Below, piece by piece: positions 28,879 through 36,609 of a stretch of 64,000 bases of DNA. The stretch is from contig NZ_CP162488.1 of assembly GCF_041242975.1 (NCBI RefSeq), positions 4,888,001 to 4,952,000 of the forward strand. Reading direction: 5' to 3'. The DNA is from Xanthomonas sp. DAR 35659 (GTDB taxonomy: Bacteria > Pseudomonadota > Gammaproteobacteria > Xanthomonadales > Xanthomonadaceae). The notes under the pieces were generated by a model. It was not told the origin of the DNA, ran no database searches, and saw nothing but the letters and a program-made list of their open reading frames with translations. A program made the translations under genes and the position numbers. Positions within the stretch are counted from its first letter, which is position 1. Each line of letters starts with the position of its first letter.

Positions 28879-29237
28879 TGGAACTGGCATTGGCGAGCGC
28901 GATCGGCGTGCTGACCGCGGTCGGCGTCTATCTGATGCTGCGCGCGCGCAGCTTCGACGTGATCCTGGGCATGACCGCGCTGTCCTACGCCACCAACCTG
29001 CTGATCTTCGCCGGCGGCCGGCTGGTGCAGGGCAAGGCGCCGGTGCTGCGCGACGGCGTGGCGCCGACCCTGGCCGAACACGCCGATCCGCTGCCGCAGG
29101 CGCTGGTGCTGACCGCGATCGTGATCGCCTTCGCGATGACCGCGGTGAGCATCGTGCTGGCGATGCGCAGCCGCAGCGACAACCACAGCGACCACGTCGA
29201 TGCGCGCGTCGATCACGATGGCGACAGCGCGCTATGA
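28878..29237 (+). CDS. mnhC: Na+/H+ antiporter subunit C
   Basis: 119 residues, three helices, NuoK-like. Seen: ASAIGVLTAVGVYLMLRARSFDVILGMTALSYATNLLIF and DPLPQALVLTAIVIAFAMTAVSIVL, the MrpC signature. The His/Asp-rich tail (NHSDHVDARVDHDGD) is unusual and could bind metal or be cytosolic filler. ATG 28878 shares a base with the mnhA stop (TGATG). Confidence 0.93.
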
Positions 29238-30796
29238 ACCATCTCGTCATCCTGCCGATCCTGATCCCGCTGCTCGGCGCGGCCGTGTCGCTGTTCGTGG
29301 AGCACCGCCGCTACGGCCGCCACGTGCGCCGCGCGGTGGCCTGGACCGCGATGGCGGCACTGGCGGCGGCGGTGGTCGCGTTGTTCGCGCGCGCCGGCGA
29401 CGGCCAGGTGCAGGTCTACCTGCTCGGCGACTGGCCGTCGCGGCTGGGCATCGCCTTGATGGCCGACCGCCTGTCGGCGTGGATGCTGCTGACCACCACC
29501 CTGCTCGCCGCAGCCTGCCTGCTGCACGCCTGCGCCGGCTGGGACCGGCGCGCGCCGCACTTCCATGCGCTGTTCCAGTTCCAACTGGCCGGGCTCAACG
29601 GCGCGTTCCTGACCGGCGACGTGTTCAACCTGTTCGTGTTCTTCGAGGTGATGCTGATCGCCTCCTACGGCCTGCTGCTCAGCGGCGGGCGCGGCCTGCG
29701 CCTGCGCGTGGGCTTCCATTACGTGGTGTTCAACGTCACCTCCTCCACCGTGTTCCTGATCGCGCTGGGCCTGCTGTACGCGCTGCTCGGCTCGCTGAAC
29801 ATGGCCGAGCTGTCGCAACGCGTCGCGCAGGCGCCGCCGCAGAACGTGGCGCTGATCAAGACCGCGTTCGGCCTGTTGCTGCTGGTGTTCTGCGCCAAGG
29901 CGGCGCTGCTGCCGCTGTACCTGTGGCTGCCGGAGACCTATGCGCGCGCGCCGGCGCCGGTGGCGGCGCTGTTCGTGATCATGACCAAGGTCGGGCTGTA
30001 CGCGGTGCTGCGGGTGAGCACGCTGATCCTCGGCAGCCAGGCGCAGACGCTGGACGGCTATGGCCGCGACTGGCTGCTGTGGCTGGGCATCGGCACGCTG
30101 CTGCTGGCCGCGCTCGGGGTGCTGGCCGCGGTGCGCCTGCGGGTGCTGGTCGGCTATCTGGTGATCGTGTCGGCGGCGACGCTGTTCGTCGCCTTCGCGC
30201 TGGACGCGCCGGGCACGCTCGGCGCCGGCCTGTACTATCTGGCGCACAGCAGCTTCGTCGCCGCGGCGCTGTTCATGATCGCCGACCTGATCCGGCGCCG
30301 CCGCGGCGACGCCAGCGACCGCAAGGAGATCATCGCGCCGCTGCCCGGCAAGACCGTGCCCGGCGTGCTGTTCCTGATCGCGGCGGTGTCGGTGGCCGGG
30401 TTGCCGCCGCTGTCCGGGTTCCTGGCCAAGGTCGCGATCCTGGGCGCGACCCCGGCCGGCGTCACCGGCCCGGTGTGGGCGGCGGTGCTGCTCAGCAGCC
30501 TGATGGTGATCATGGGCCTGACCCGCGCCGGCGTGCGCCTGTTCTGGCGCGTGCCGGGCGACCAGCACCGCGACGACGACGGCCTCACGCAACTGCCGCA
30601 GCCGCACCCGCGCAAGGCGCGCGCGCGGCCGCTGGAAACCGCGGCGACGCTGCTGCTGCTCGGCTACGGCGTGGCCATGACCGTCGCCGCCGGGCCGATG
30701 CTGCGCTACACCGACGCCGCCGCCGCGCAGTTGCTGCGCCCGGGGGACTACACCCACCAGTTGCGCGCCACCACGCCGGCGCTACGGGAGCCCTGA
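29234..30796 (+). CDS. mnhD: Na+/H+ antiporter subunit D
   Basis: 520 residues, NuoM/N-like membrane protein with about 14 helices. Seen: GAFLTGDVFNLFVFFEVMLIASYGLLL (proton-path Glu), KTAFGLLLLVFCAKAALLPLYLWLPETYARAPAPVAALFVIMTKVG with the conserved Lys, and SVAGLPPLSGFLAKVAILGA. It forms one of the two antiporter-like channels with subunit A. It overlaps the mnhC stop by four bases (ATGA). Confidence 0.94.
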   Translation: MNHLVILPILIPLLGAAVSLFVEHRRYGRHVRRAVAWTAMAALAAAVVALFARAGDGQVQVYLLGDWPSRLGIALMADRLSAWMLLTTTLLAAACLLHACAGWDRRAPHFHALFQFQLAGLNGAFLTGDVFNLFVFFEVMLIASYGLLLSGGRGLRLRVGFHYVVFNVTSSTVFLIALGLLYALLGSLNMAELSQRVAQAPPQNVALIKTAFGLLLLVFCAKAALLPLYLWLPETYARAPAPVAALFVIMTKVGLYAVLRVSTLILGSQAQTLDGYGRDWLLWLGIGTLLLAALGVLAAVRLRVLVGYLVIVSAATLFVAFALDAPGTLGAGLYYLAHSSFVAAALFMIADLIRRRRGDASDRKEIIAPLPGKTVPGVLFLIAAVSVAGLPPLSGFLAKVAILGATPAGVTGPVWAAVLLSSLMVIMGLTRAGVRLFWRVPGDQHRDDDGLTQLPQPHPRKARARPLETAATLLLLGYGVAMTVAAGPMLRYTDAAAAQLLRPGDYTHQLRATTPALREP

Positions 30797-30797
30797 C

Positions 30798-31298
30798 ATG
30801 CGCCGTTCCTGGTTGCGCCGCCTGTTCCCCTCGTGGCCGCTGAGCATCACCGTCACCGTGTTCTGGCTGCTGATGAGCGACAGCTTCAGCCTGGCCCAGG
30901 TGCTGCTGGGCGCGCTGTTGGGCGTGGCGGTGCCGCTGTTCGCCGCGCGCCTGGACCGCGAGTTCGCGCGCATCGGCTCGCTGCGCTCGGTGCCGAAGAT
31001 GCTGTGCGTGGTCGCCTGGGACATCGTGCGCTCCAACGTGGTGGTGGCGCTGCAGGTGTTGGGCCCGGAATCGCGGATCCGTCCCGGCTTCATCTGGGTG
31101 CCGCTGGACATCGGCAACATCCACGGCATCGCCGCGCTGACCAGCATGATCACGCTGACCCCGGGCACGGTGTCGGCGGCGCTGTCGGACGACCGCAAGT
31201 ACCTGCTGGTGCACGTGCTGCACCTGGACGACGCCGAGACCGTGATCCGGCAGATCAAGACGCGCTACGAGGCGCCGCTGATGGAGATCTTCCCATGA
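30798..31298 (+). CDS. mnhE: Na+/H+ antiporter subunit E
   Basis: 166 residues. Seen: two N-terminal helices (LFPSWPLSITVTVFWLLMSDSFSLAQVLLGALLGVAVPLF) and a cytosolic domain with GFIWVPLDIGNIHGIAALTSMITLTPGTVSAALSDDRKYLLVHVLHLDD, the MrpE pattern. It starts one base after the mnhD stop. Confidence 0.92.
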   Translation: MRRSWLRRLFPSWPLSITVTVFWLLMSDSFSLAQVLLGALLGVAVPLFAARLDREFARIGSLRSVPKMLCVVAWDIVRSNVVVALQVLGPESRIRPGFIWVPLDIGNIHGIAALTSMITLTPGTVSAALSDDRKYLLVHVLHLDDAETVIRQIKTRYEAPLMEIFP

Positions 31299-31579
31299 CC
31301 AGCCACATGTTCATCGAGACCACGATCGTGGTGTGCATGCACGTGGTGGCGCTGGCGATGCTGCTGGCGCTGTGGCGGCTGCTGCGCGGCCCGACCGTGC
31401 CCGACCGCATCCTGGCGCTGGACACGCTGTCGGTGACCGCGATCGCCGAACTGATGCTGTTCGGCATGCACCTGGATTCGCCGGTGTACTTCGAGGCCGC
31501 GCTGATCATCGCCATGCTCGGCTTCGGCAGCACCGTGGTGCTGAGCAAGTACGTGCTGCGCCGGGACATCGTCGAATGA
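31295..31579 (+). CDS. mnhF: Na+/H+ antiporter subunit F
   Basis: 94 residues, three helices. Seen: LLRGPTVPDRILALDTLSVTAIAELMLFGMHLDSPVYFEAALIIAMLGFGSTVVLSKYVLRRDIVE, which has the MrpF RGPT.PDRILALD signature. ATG overlaps the mnhE stop (ATGA) and its own stop overlaps mnhG in the same way. Confidence 0.92.
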   Translation: MTSHMFIETTIVVCMHVVALAMLLALWRLLRGPTVPDRILALDTLSVTAIAELMLFGMHLDSPVYFEAALIIAMLGFGSTVVLSKYVLRRDIVE

Positions 31580-31950
31580 TCGCAGCACTGCAGGTCGGGC
31601 TGTCGCTGCTGCTGATCGTCGGCTGCGGCTTCATCCTGCTCGGCGCGCTGGGGCTGGTGAAGCTGTCGGACTTCTTCAAGCGCCTGCACGCGCCGACCAA
31701 GGCCAGCACTCTGGGCGTGGGCTGCGTGCTGCTGGCCTCGGTCGGCTACCACCTGTTCCTGGGCCAGGACCCGCAGCCGCGCGAACTGCTGATCACCGCG
31801 TTCCTGTTCATCACCGCGCCGATCAGCGCGCACATGATGGCCAAGGCGGCGCTGTCGCTGATGCTGGAACAGCGCCCGCAGGTGCCCGGCAGCGCCGAGC
31901 ATGCCGACAAGGAAGGCCTGCCGCCGCCGGCGGAGCAGGACGAAGCCTGA
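31576..31950 (+). CDS. mnhG: Na+/H+ antiporter subunit G
   Basis: 124 residues, three helices. Seen: GCGFILLGALGLVKLSDFFKRLHAPTKASTLGVGCVLLAS, typical of MrpG, then ITAPISAHMMAKAAL. It is the last gene of the operon. It is followed 14 bp later by the 70-bp perfect palindrome, which would end transcription or protect the mRNA 3' end. Confidence 0.92.
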   Translation: MIAALQVGLSLLLIVGCGFILLGALGLVKLSDFFKRLHAPTKASTLGVGCVLLASVGYHLFLGQDPQPRELLITAFLFITAPISAHMMAKAALSLMLEQRPQVPGSAEHADKEGLPPPAEQDEA

Positions 31951-31964
31951 CGCTGGCATGCGCG

Positions 31965-32034
31965 TGTAGGAGCGGCTTCAGCCGCGACCGGGCCTTCCCG
32001 GGAAGGCCCGGTCGCGGCTGAAGCCGCTCCTACA
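31965..32034. repeat. Perfect 70-bp palindrome made of two family 1 elements
   Basis: 31965-31999 is the exact reverse complement of 32000-32034. Each arm is a family 1 REP element joined by GGGCCTTCCC/GGGAAGGCCC at the centre. It lies between convergent mnhG and the CaCA antiporter gene, in a position to stop both transcripts. Confidence 0.95.
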
Positions 32035-32072
32035 GGGAGTGGTGTGCGGCGAATGGCCGGTCCGGCCCCGCC

Positions 32073-33023
32073 TCACCCGACAAGCGCCACTTCCAATCCG
32101 ATCCAGGCCACGAACGCCACCAGCAGAACCGCGCCTTCGCCGCGGCTGATGCGCATGTCGCCGCGCAACATCGGATACAGCACCACGCTCAGCGCCAGCG
32201 CCGCCGGCAGTTCCAGGCGCACGAACGAGGCCGGCAACGGCAGCGGCCGCAACGCCGCCATGCCGCCGATCACCACCAGCAGGTTGAACAGGCTGGAGCC
32301 GAGCACGTGCCCGACCACCATGTCGCCCTGGCCGCGCCGCGCCGCGGCGATCGCGGCGGCCGCTTCCGGCAGCGCGGTGCCGATCGCGACCGGCAGCAGG
32401 CCGACCAGCAGCGGCGACAGGCCCCAGGCGGCGCCGAGTCGCGGCGCCGTACCGACGACGAGGTTGGTGCCGAGGTACAGCAACACGATCGCGATCAGCA
32501 GGCGCAGCAGGTTCAGGCCCAGCCCGGTGCGCGTCACCGCATAGCCGGACAGGCCGAGCTGGCGCGCGGCCTCCTCGCTGCGCCCGCGGCGCAGCAGGAA
32601 CATCAGCACGCCGACGAAACCCAGCAACAGCAGCCCGCCTTCCAGCCGCGAGATCGCCCCATCCAGGCCGAAGCCGATCAGCGCCAGCGTCGCCACCCCC
32701 AGCATCAACAGCAACGGCGCCAGCATCCGCGTGCGCACCAGCAGCGGCGCCGCGAGCGCGGCCAGTGTCAGGGTCAGGCCGAGGTTGGCGATGTTGCTGC
32801 CGACCGCGTTGCCCAGCGCCAGGTCCTGCGCGCCGACCAGGTAGGCGCGCATGTTGACCGCCAGTTCCGGCAGCGAGGTGCCAAACGCCACCAGCAGCAG
32901 CCCGGCCACGAACGGCGAGGCGCCGCAGCGCTGCGCCAGGCCGGAGGCCGCCTTGACGATCGAGTCGCCGCCCAGGGCCAGCAGCAGCAGTCCCACCACC
33001 ACCAAGCCGATCGCGCTCGCCAT
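32073..33023 (-). CDS. Calcium/sodium antiporter (CaCA family, YrbG-like)
   Basis: 316 residues, ten helices in two inverted repeats. Seen: the alpha-1 motif LLVAFGTSLPELAVNM with GSNIANLGLTLTLAAL, and the alpha-2 motif LLPVAIGTALPEAAAAIAAA with GSSLFNLLVVIGGMAAL. These bind Ca2+ and Na+ in NCX-type exchangers. Start ATG 33023. It is separate from, but convergent with, the Mrp operon; together they place two Na+-linked antiport systems side by side. Confidence 0.92.
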   Translation of the reverse strand: MASAIGLVVVGLLLLALGGDSIVKAASGLAQRCGASPFVAGLLLVAFGTSLPELAVNMRAYLVGAQDLALGNAVGSNIANLGLTLTLAALAAPLLVRTRMLAPLLLMLGVATLALIGFGLDGAISRLEGGLLLLGFVGVLMFLLRRGRSEEAARQLGLSGYAVTRTGLGLNLLRLLIAIVLLYLGTNLVVGTAPRLGAAWGLSPLLVGLLPVAIGTALPEAAAAIAAARRGQGDMVVGHVLGSSLFNLLVVIGGMAALRPLPLPASFVRLELPAALALSVVLYPMLRGDMRISRGEGAVLLVAFVAWIGLEVALVG

Positions 33024-33208
33024 CGCCCACCCCTCGCCGTTCGATGCGCGATTCTATGCCCGGTGTGGATGATGTGGCTGTCATTGCGGGGCGGAGCGGA
33101 CGCAGCGCTTGGGGCGGCGTTGCGTGTCTGCGGTGATTCAGCCGCGACGCGTGTCGCCAACCACGACTGCCGTGCAACGACTTGGCTGGCGGTATGCAGC
33201 GGCTTTCG

Positions 33209-33862
33209 CTAGCCGCAGCCCTCCACATAGTCCACCTGCGGCGGCAGACCCACGCGCCAGGCGGTCGCCTTGCCCGCGGCATCCACCTCGAACACCAGCA
33301 CGCCGGCCTGCGCGTTGGCGCCCGCGATCCGCAGCACCTTGCCGCCTTCGACGTACTTGTGCGGTTGCTCTTCCACGCGTCCGGCATATAGCGTGCGCAG
33401 TTGCGCCAGGTCCATGCCGACCTTGCCGCCGCCTGGCGCGGTTTCCTTGGCGGTGCGCACGTCGTAGCGCACCAGCTTGTCGCCCTCGAACATCAGGCCG
33501 AAGTTCGCGTTGTCCTTGGCCCAGCGCGGCCTGAGGACGTAGCAGCCGCCGGCCTCGCCCGCCTGTCCGTCGAGCTCGCCACCCCAGGCCGCGCGCGCCT
33601 GCGCCGCGCTCATGCCCAGGCGCAGGTCGCCGTAGCCGTCCTCGCGCGCCAGTTGCCCTGCCGACGCCGCCATCTCCGGCGGCATCGCCGCGGCCGGGGC
33701 CTGCGCCGGGGGCACGTCGCCATCGGGCTGGTCCAGCGCTGGCGGCGCGTCATCGGCATGCGCCGCCGCAGGTGCGGCGGAAGGCGGCGCGGCGGGTGGC
33801 GGCGTGTCGCAGGCGCTCAGCGCGAGCAGCAACAAGGCGGCGGCAGGCAGGGTCGGCTTCAT
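33209..33862 (-). CDS. Predicted lipoprotein, function unknown
   Basis: 217 residues. Seen: lipobox LLALSACDT (Cys about 18), an Ala/Pro/Asp tether (about 20-65), then GDLRLGMSAAQARAAWGGELDG, GGCYVLRPRWAKDNANFGLMFEGDKLVRYDV and GVLVFEVDAAGKATAWRVGLPPQVDYVEGCG. The LRLGMS...A....G..L pattern recalls repeat units of small periplasmic domains related to SmpA/BamE, only weakly. Start 33862 has GAGGAA six bases upstream. Confidence 0.7.
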   Translation of the reverse strand: MKPTLPAAALLLLALSACDTPPPAAPPSAAPAAAHADDAPPALDQPDGDVPPAQAPAAAMPPEMAASAGQLAREDGYGDLRLGMSAAQARAAWGGELDGQAGEAGGCYVLRPRWAKDNANFGLMFEGDKLVRYDVRTAKETAPGGGKVGMDLAQLRTLYAGRVEEQPHKYVEGGKVLRIAGANAQAGVLVFEVDAAGKATAWRVGLPPQVDYVEGCG

Positions 33863-34185
33863 TGCATTTCCTCGCGGGAGCAGCGCATAGGCTAGCGCGC
33901 GCCGCGCATGCATGCATGCACTGGCCGATGGTGCGTTATGTATCGCGTCTCGCCCGGCCACAGTGCGCACGCCTGCACGGCCATTCGTTCGGCATCTAAC
34001 TCCACGTCAGCGGCGAGTCCGGCGCAGACCGGCTGGGTGATGGACGTTCGTGCTGCTACGGCCGCGCTCGCGTGCGCCAGCTCCTCGCCGCCACGGTCGC
34101 GCATTGCGCGACGTGTGCTTGTGCGGCGCCTGTCATCGCCGTTTCACCGGCAACGGCGAAGCTGGGTCTGTTCCGGACCCCGCCC
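33863..34185. other. Gap without recognisable gene
   Basis: A divergent gap of 323 bp between the lipoprotein gene and 34186. A short run of ATGC repeats (33907-33919) is present. No promoter close to consensus, hairpin or repeat of the three families was seen. Confidence 0.4.
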
Positions 34186-34686
34186 ATGCCTCCGCGCAAG
34201 ACCGCCCTCGCCATTGCGGCACTGCAATCCCACGCCGCGCCGCTGGACATGCGCCAACGGCGCGTGCTGATCCTGGCCGATGGCCAGCGCAGCGTCGACG
34301 ACCTGATCGCGCTGGGCGGCAACAATGCCGCCACGATCGTGCAGGAGCTGTTGCAGCAGGGATATCTGGACGATGGCCGTCCCAGCGGCGCGCCGCCGAG
34401 CGCGGCGCCGGCAGCGCCCAGCCCAGCGCCAGCGGACCCGCGCCGCGCGTTGCTCAACGCGCGCATGTATCTGCTCGACCTGCTGCAGTTGCAGCGCCAC
34501 CCGGCCTCGCGTCCGCTGCAACAGCAGTTGCGCGACGCGCGCGAGGATGCAGCCACGCTGCAGGCGATCGCGCAGGCGCTGCGCGCGATGCCGGAGATGA
34601 CCTCCGAACGCTACGCGCAGCGCATCCGCGAGCGCGTGCTGGAAGTGCTGCCCGCGCCGCTGCACGCGTCGCTGGCGGCGGCCTGA
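34186..34686 (+). CDS. Uncharacterised regulatory-like protein
   Basis: 166 residues. Seen: PLDMRQRRVLILADGQRSVDDLIALGGNNAATIVQELLQQGYLDD at about 20-65, which resembles a winged-helix dimer found in two-component and DUF4388-like proteins. An Ala/Pro linker (about 66-84) and a helical C-terminus (about 85-166) follow. Not assigned to a characterised family. The frame is open 38 codons upstream, but the ATG at 34186 gives the compact start MPPRKTALAIAAL. Confidence 0.65.
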   Translation: MPPRKTALAIAALQSHAAPLDMRQRRVLILADGQRSVDDLIALGGNNAATIVQELLQQGYLDDGRPSGAPPSAAPAAPSPAPADPRRALLNARMYLLDLLQLQRHPASRPLQQQLRDAREDAATLQAIAQALRAMPEMTSERYAQRIRERVLEVLPAPLHASLAAA

Positions 34687-34762
34687 GCGGATCGCCTCAG
34701 GCGTTCTTCGGCATGAAGCGTTCCGGCATGCGAGGCGCGCCGGCGCGGCGCGCGCTCCGCGC

Positions 34763-36061
34763 TCAGGGCGCGCGGAAGTGGCGGCGCAGCCCCTCCCAGC
34801 ACTGCTGGTAGTCGCGCTGCCGATGCGCGGCCGCCAGCGCCTGCGCGGTCGGGCGCAGCACGGCGCGGGTCTCGAACATGAAGGCCATGGTGTCGGCGAT
34901 CACGTCCGGTCGCGACAGGTCCGCCTGCGAGGCCTTGTCGAAGGTCGCCGCATCCGGGCCGTGTCCGCTCATGCAGTTGTGCAGCGAGGCCCCGCCCGGC
35001 GCGAAGCCCTCGGCCTTGGCGTCGTAGACACCGTGCACCAGGCCCATGAACTCGCTGGCCACGTTGCGGTGGAACCACGGCGGCCGGAAGGTGTGTTGGG
35101 CCACCAGCCAGCGCGGCGGGAAGATCGCGAAATCCATGTTGGCGGTGCCCGGCGTGTCGCTGGGCGCGGTCAGCACGGTGAAGATGCTCGGATCGGGATG
35201 GTCGAAGCTGATCGAGCCGATGGTGTTGAAGCGGCGCAGGTCGTACTTGTACGGGGCGTAGTTGCCGTGCCAGGCGACCACGTCCAGCGGCGAATGCGCG
35301 ATCGGCGCACGCCACAGATGGCCCTGGAACTTGGCGATCAGCTCGAAGTCGCCCTCGTCCTCCTCGTAGCTGGCCACCGGGGTCAGGAAGTCGCGCGGGT
35401 TGGCCAGGCCGTTGGCGCCGATCGGCCCCAGGTCCGGCAGCCGCAGCAGACCGCCGAAGTTCTCGCACACGTAGCCGCGCGCGTCGCCGTCGGGCAGTTC
35501 CACGCGGAAGCGCACGCCGCGCGGGATCACCGCGATCTCCTGCGGCGCCAACTCCAGCGCGCCCAGTTCGGTGCACAGCCGCAGCCGGCCGAGCTGCGGC
35601 ACGATCAGCAGTTCGGCGTCGGCGTCGTAGAAGAAGCGCCCCTGCATCGATGCGTTGGCCGCGTACAGGTGCGCCGCCACGCCATGCTGGGCCTCGGCCG
35701 AACCGTTGCCGGCCATCGTGTACAGCCCGTCGACGAAATCCACCGGTGTCTGCGGCAACGGCAGCGGGCTCCAGCGCATCTGGTCCGGCGGCACCGGTCC
35801 GGCGTTGAAGTCGTTGTGGAAGGCATGCGCCTGGGTGTAGGCGGCGAACGCGCCGTGCACCGCCGCCGGGCGGATCCGGTACAGCCAGCTGCGCCGGTTG
35901 GCGCCGCGCGGCGCGGTGAACGCGGTGCCCGACAACTGCTCGGCGTACAGGCCATGGGCCACGCGCTGCGGCGAGTTCTGCCCGACCGGCAACGCGCCGG
36001 GCACGGCCTCGGTGGCGAACTCGTTGCCGAAACCGTACAGGTAGCGATGATGGTCATGCAT
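34763..36061 (-). CDS. hmgA: Homogentisate 1,2-dioxygenase
   Basis: 432 residues, the family length. It opens the homogentisate ring to maleylacetoacetate, using Fe(II), in tyrosine and phenylalanine breakdown. Seen: [26 protein letters not shown], the ring-binding [47 protein letters not shown], and the iron-site C-terminal part [27 protein letters not shown] with NCMSGHGPD. It follows hppD and the DUF559 unit on the same strand. Loss of hmgA gives brown pigment in related bacteria. Confidence 0.96.
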   Translation of the reverse strand: MHDHHRYLYGFGNEFATEAVPGALPVGQNSPQRVAHGLYAEQLSGTAFTAPRGANRRSWLYRIRPAAVHGAFAAYTQAHAFHNDFNAGPVPPDQMRWSPLPLPQTPVDFVDGLYTMAGNGSAEAQHGVAAHLYAANASMQGRFFYDADAELLIVPQLGRLRLCTELGALELAPQEIAVIPRGVRFRVELPDGDARGYVCENFGGLLRLPDLGPIGANGLANPRDFLTPVASYEEDEGDFELIAKFQGHLWRAPIAHSPLDVVAWHGNYAPYKYDLRRFNTIGSISFDHPDPSIFTVLTAPSDTPGTANMDFAIFPPRWLVAQHTFRPPWFHRNVASEFMGLVHGVYDAKAEGFAPGGASLHNCMSGHGPDAATFDKASQADLSRPDVIADTMAFMFETRAVLRPTAQALAAAHRQRDYQQCWEGLRRHFRAP

Positions 36062-36079
36062 ATGCTTGAACCTTGGGAA

Positions 36080-36472
36080 TCAAGCCTCTCTCCCATCGGG
36101 AGAGGGGTTGGGGTGAGGGTACGGCGCCGCGGTCGCGTCGCAGATGGACTGAATCACCGCGTCAGTCGAGAGCAGGACTTCGTTGTTCCAGAAGCGAACG
36201 ATCCGCCAGCCTTGCGATTCGAGCCAATGCGTTCTTGTGGCATCACGTGGCTCGGTGTGTTGTGCGCCATCGATTTCGACAATCAGCTTCGACGCCACAC
36301 AGCAGAAATCCGCGACATACGGCGGGATCGGATACTGGCGGCGGAACTTGAAGCCTTGCAACTGCCCACCTCGCAGGCGCTTCCATAGCATGCGCTCGGC
36401 GTCGGTCATGGTTCGACGCAGTTGGCGTGCGATTTCCAGCGTTGCGGTGGGGAGCGGCGGCTTGAGTCTCAT
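36080..36472 (-). CDS. DUF559 nuclease-like protein, cargo of an inverted-repeat unit
   Basis: 130 residues, DUF559 family, a PD-(D/E)XK/Vsr-like nuclease fold; activity unproven for most members. Seen: ARQLRRTMTDAERMLWKRLRGGQLQGFKFRRQ, the catalytic-type YVADFCCVASKLIVEIDGAQH (Asp55, Glu66, Asp68) and WLESQGWRIVRFWNNEVL. The last 14 residues (117-130, PHPNPSPDGREA end) are encoded entirely by the left inverted repeat, and the TGA follows right after it. The ATG at 36472 is 7 bp from the right repeat. The gene therefore fills the unit exactly and splits hppD from hmgA. Confidence 0.85.
   Translation of the reverse strand: MRLKPPLPTATLEIARQLRRTMTDAERMLWKRLRGGQLQGFKFRRQYPIPPYVADFCCVASKLIVEIDGAQHTEPRDATRTHWLESQGWRIVRFWNNEVLLSTDAVIQSICDATAAPYPHPNPSPDGREA
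36082..36124 (+). repeat. Left inverted repeat of the DUF559 unit (family 2, hairpin A)
   Basis: 43 bp with core GGGAGAGGGGTTGGGGTGAG and end GGTACGG. It is the reverse complement of 36480-36521 at 39 of 42 positions. It encodes the C-terminus of the DUF559 protein. Confidence 0.93.
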
Positions 36473-36479
36473 GACACCA

Positions 36480-36521
36480 CCGTACCCTCACCCCAACCCC
36501 TCTCCCGGTGGGAGAGGGGCT
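36480..36521 (-). repeat. Right inverted repeat of the DUF559 unit (family 2, hairpin A)
   Basis: 42 bp: CCGTACCC, then CTCACCCCAACCCCTCTCCC, then a GGTGGGAGAGGGG arm. It differs from the left end at three positions. It starts 7 bp upstream of the DUF559 ATG and probably carries its weak ribosome site and promoter context. Confidence 0.93.
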
Positions 36522-36609
36522 AACGCGGCTGTCGGAACTCTCCGCGCTTGGCTGTCGGCATCACTCGCTGCCAGAACCTGCCGTCGGAACCTGTCGCCGC
36601 AAACCGCCG

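Larger units (their letters stand above)
36082..36521 (-). mobile_element. Candidate 440-bp DUF559 unit bounded by inverted REP-like repeats
   Basis: Inverted 42-bp ends (39 of 42 identical), one nuclease-like gene filling the interior, and a place between two catabolic genes that normally work together. This is like a minimal mobile unit, but no transposase and no obvious target-site duplication were seen (flanks ATCA and AACG differ). Mobility is an inference. Confidence 0.45.

Noticed and set aside
36082..36521. A standard insertion sequence or MITE
   Set aside because: No transposase and no target duplication were seen. Kept only as a candidate mobile unit.
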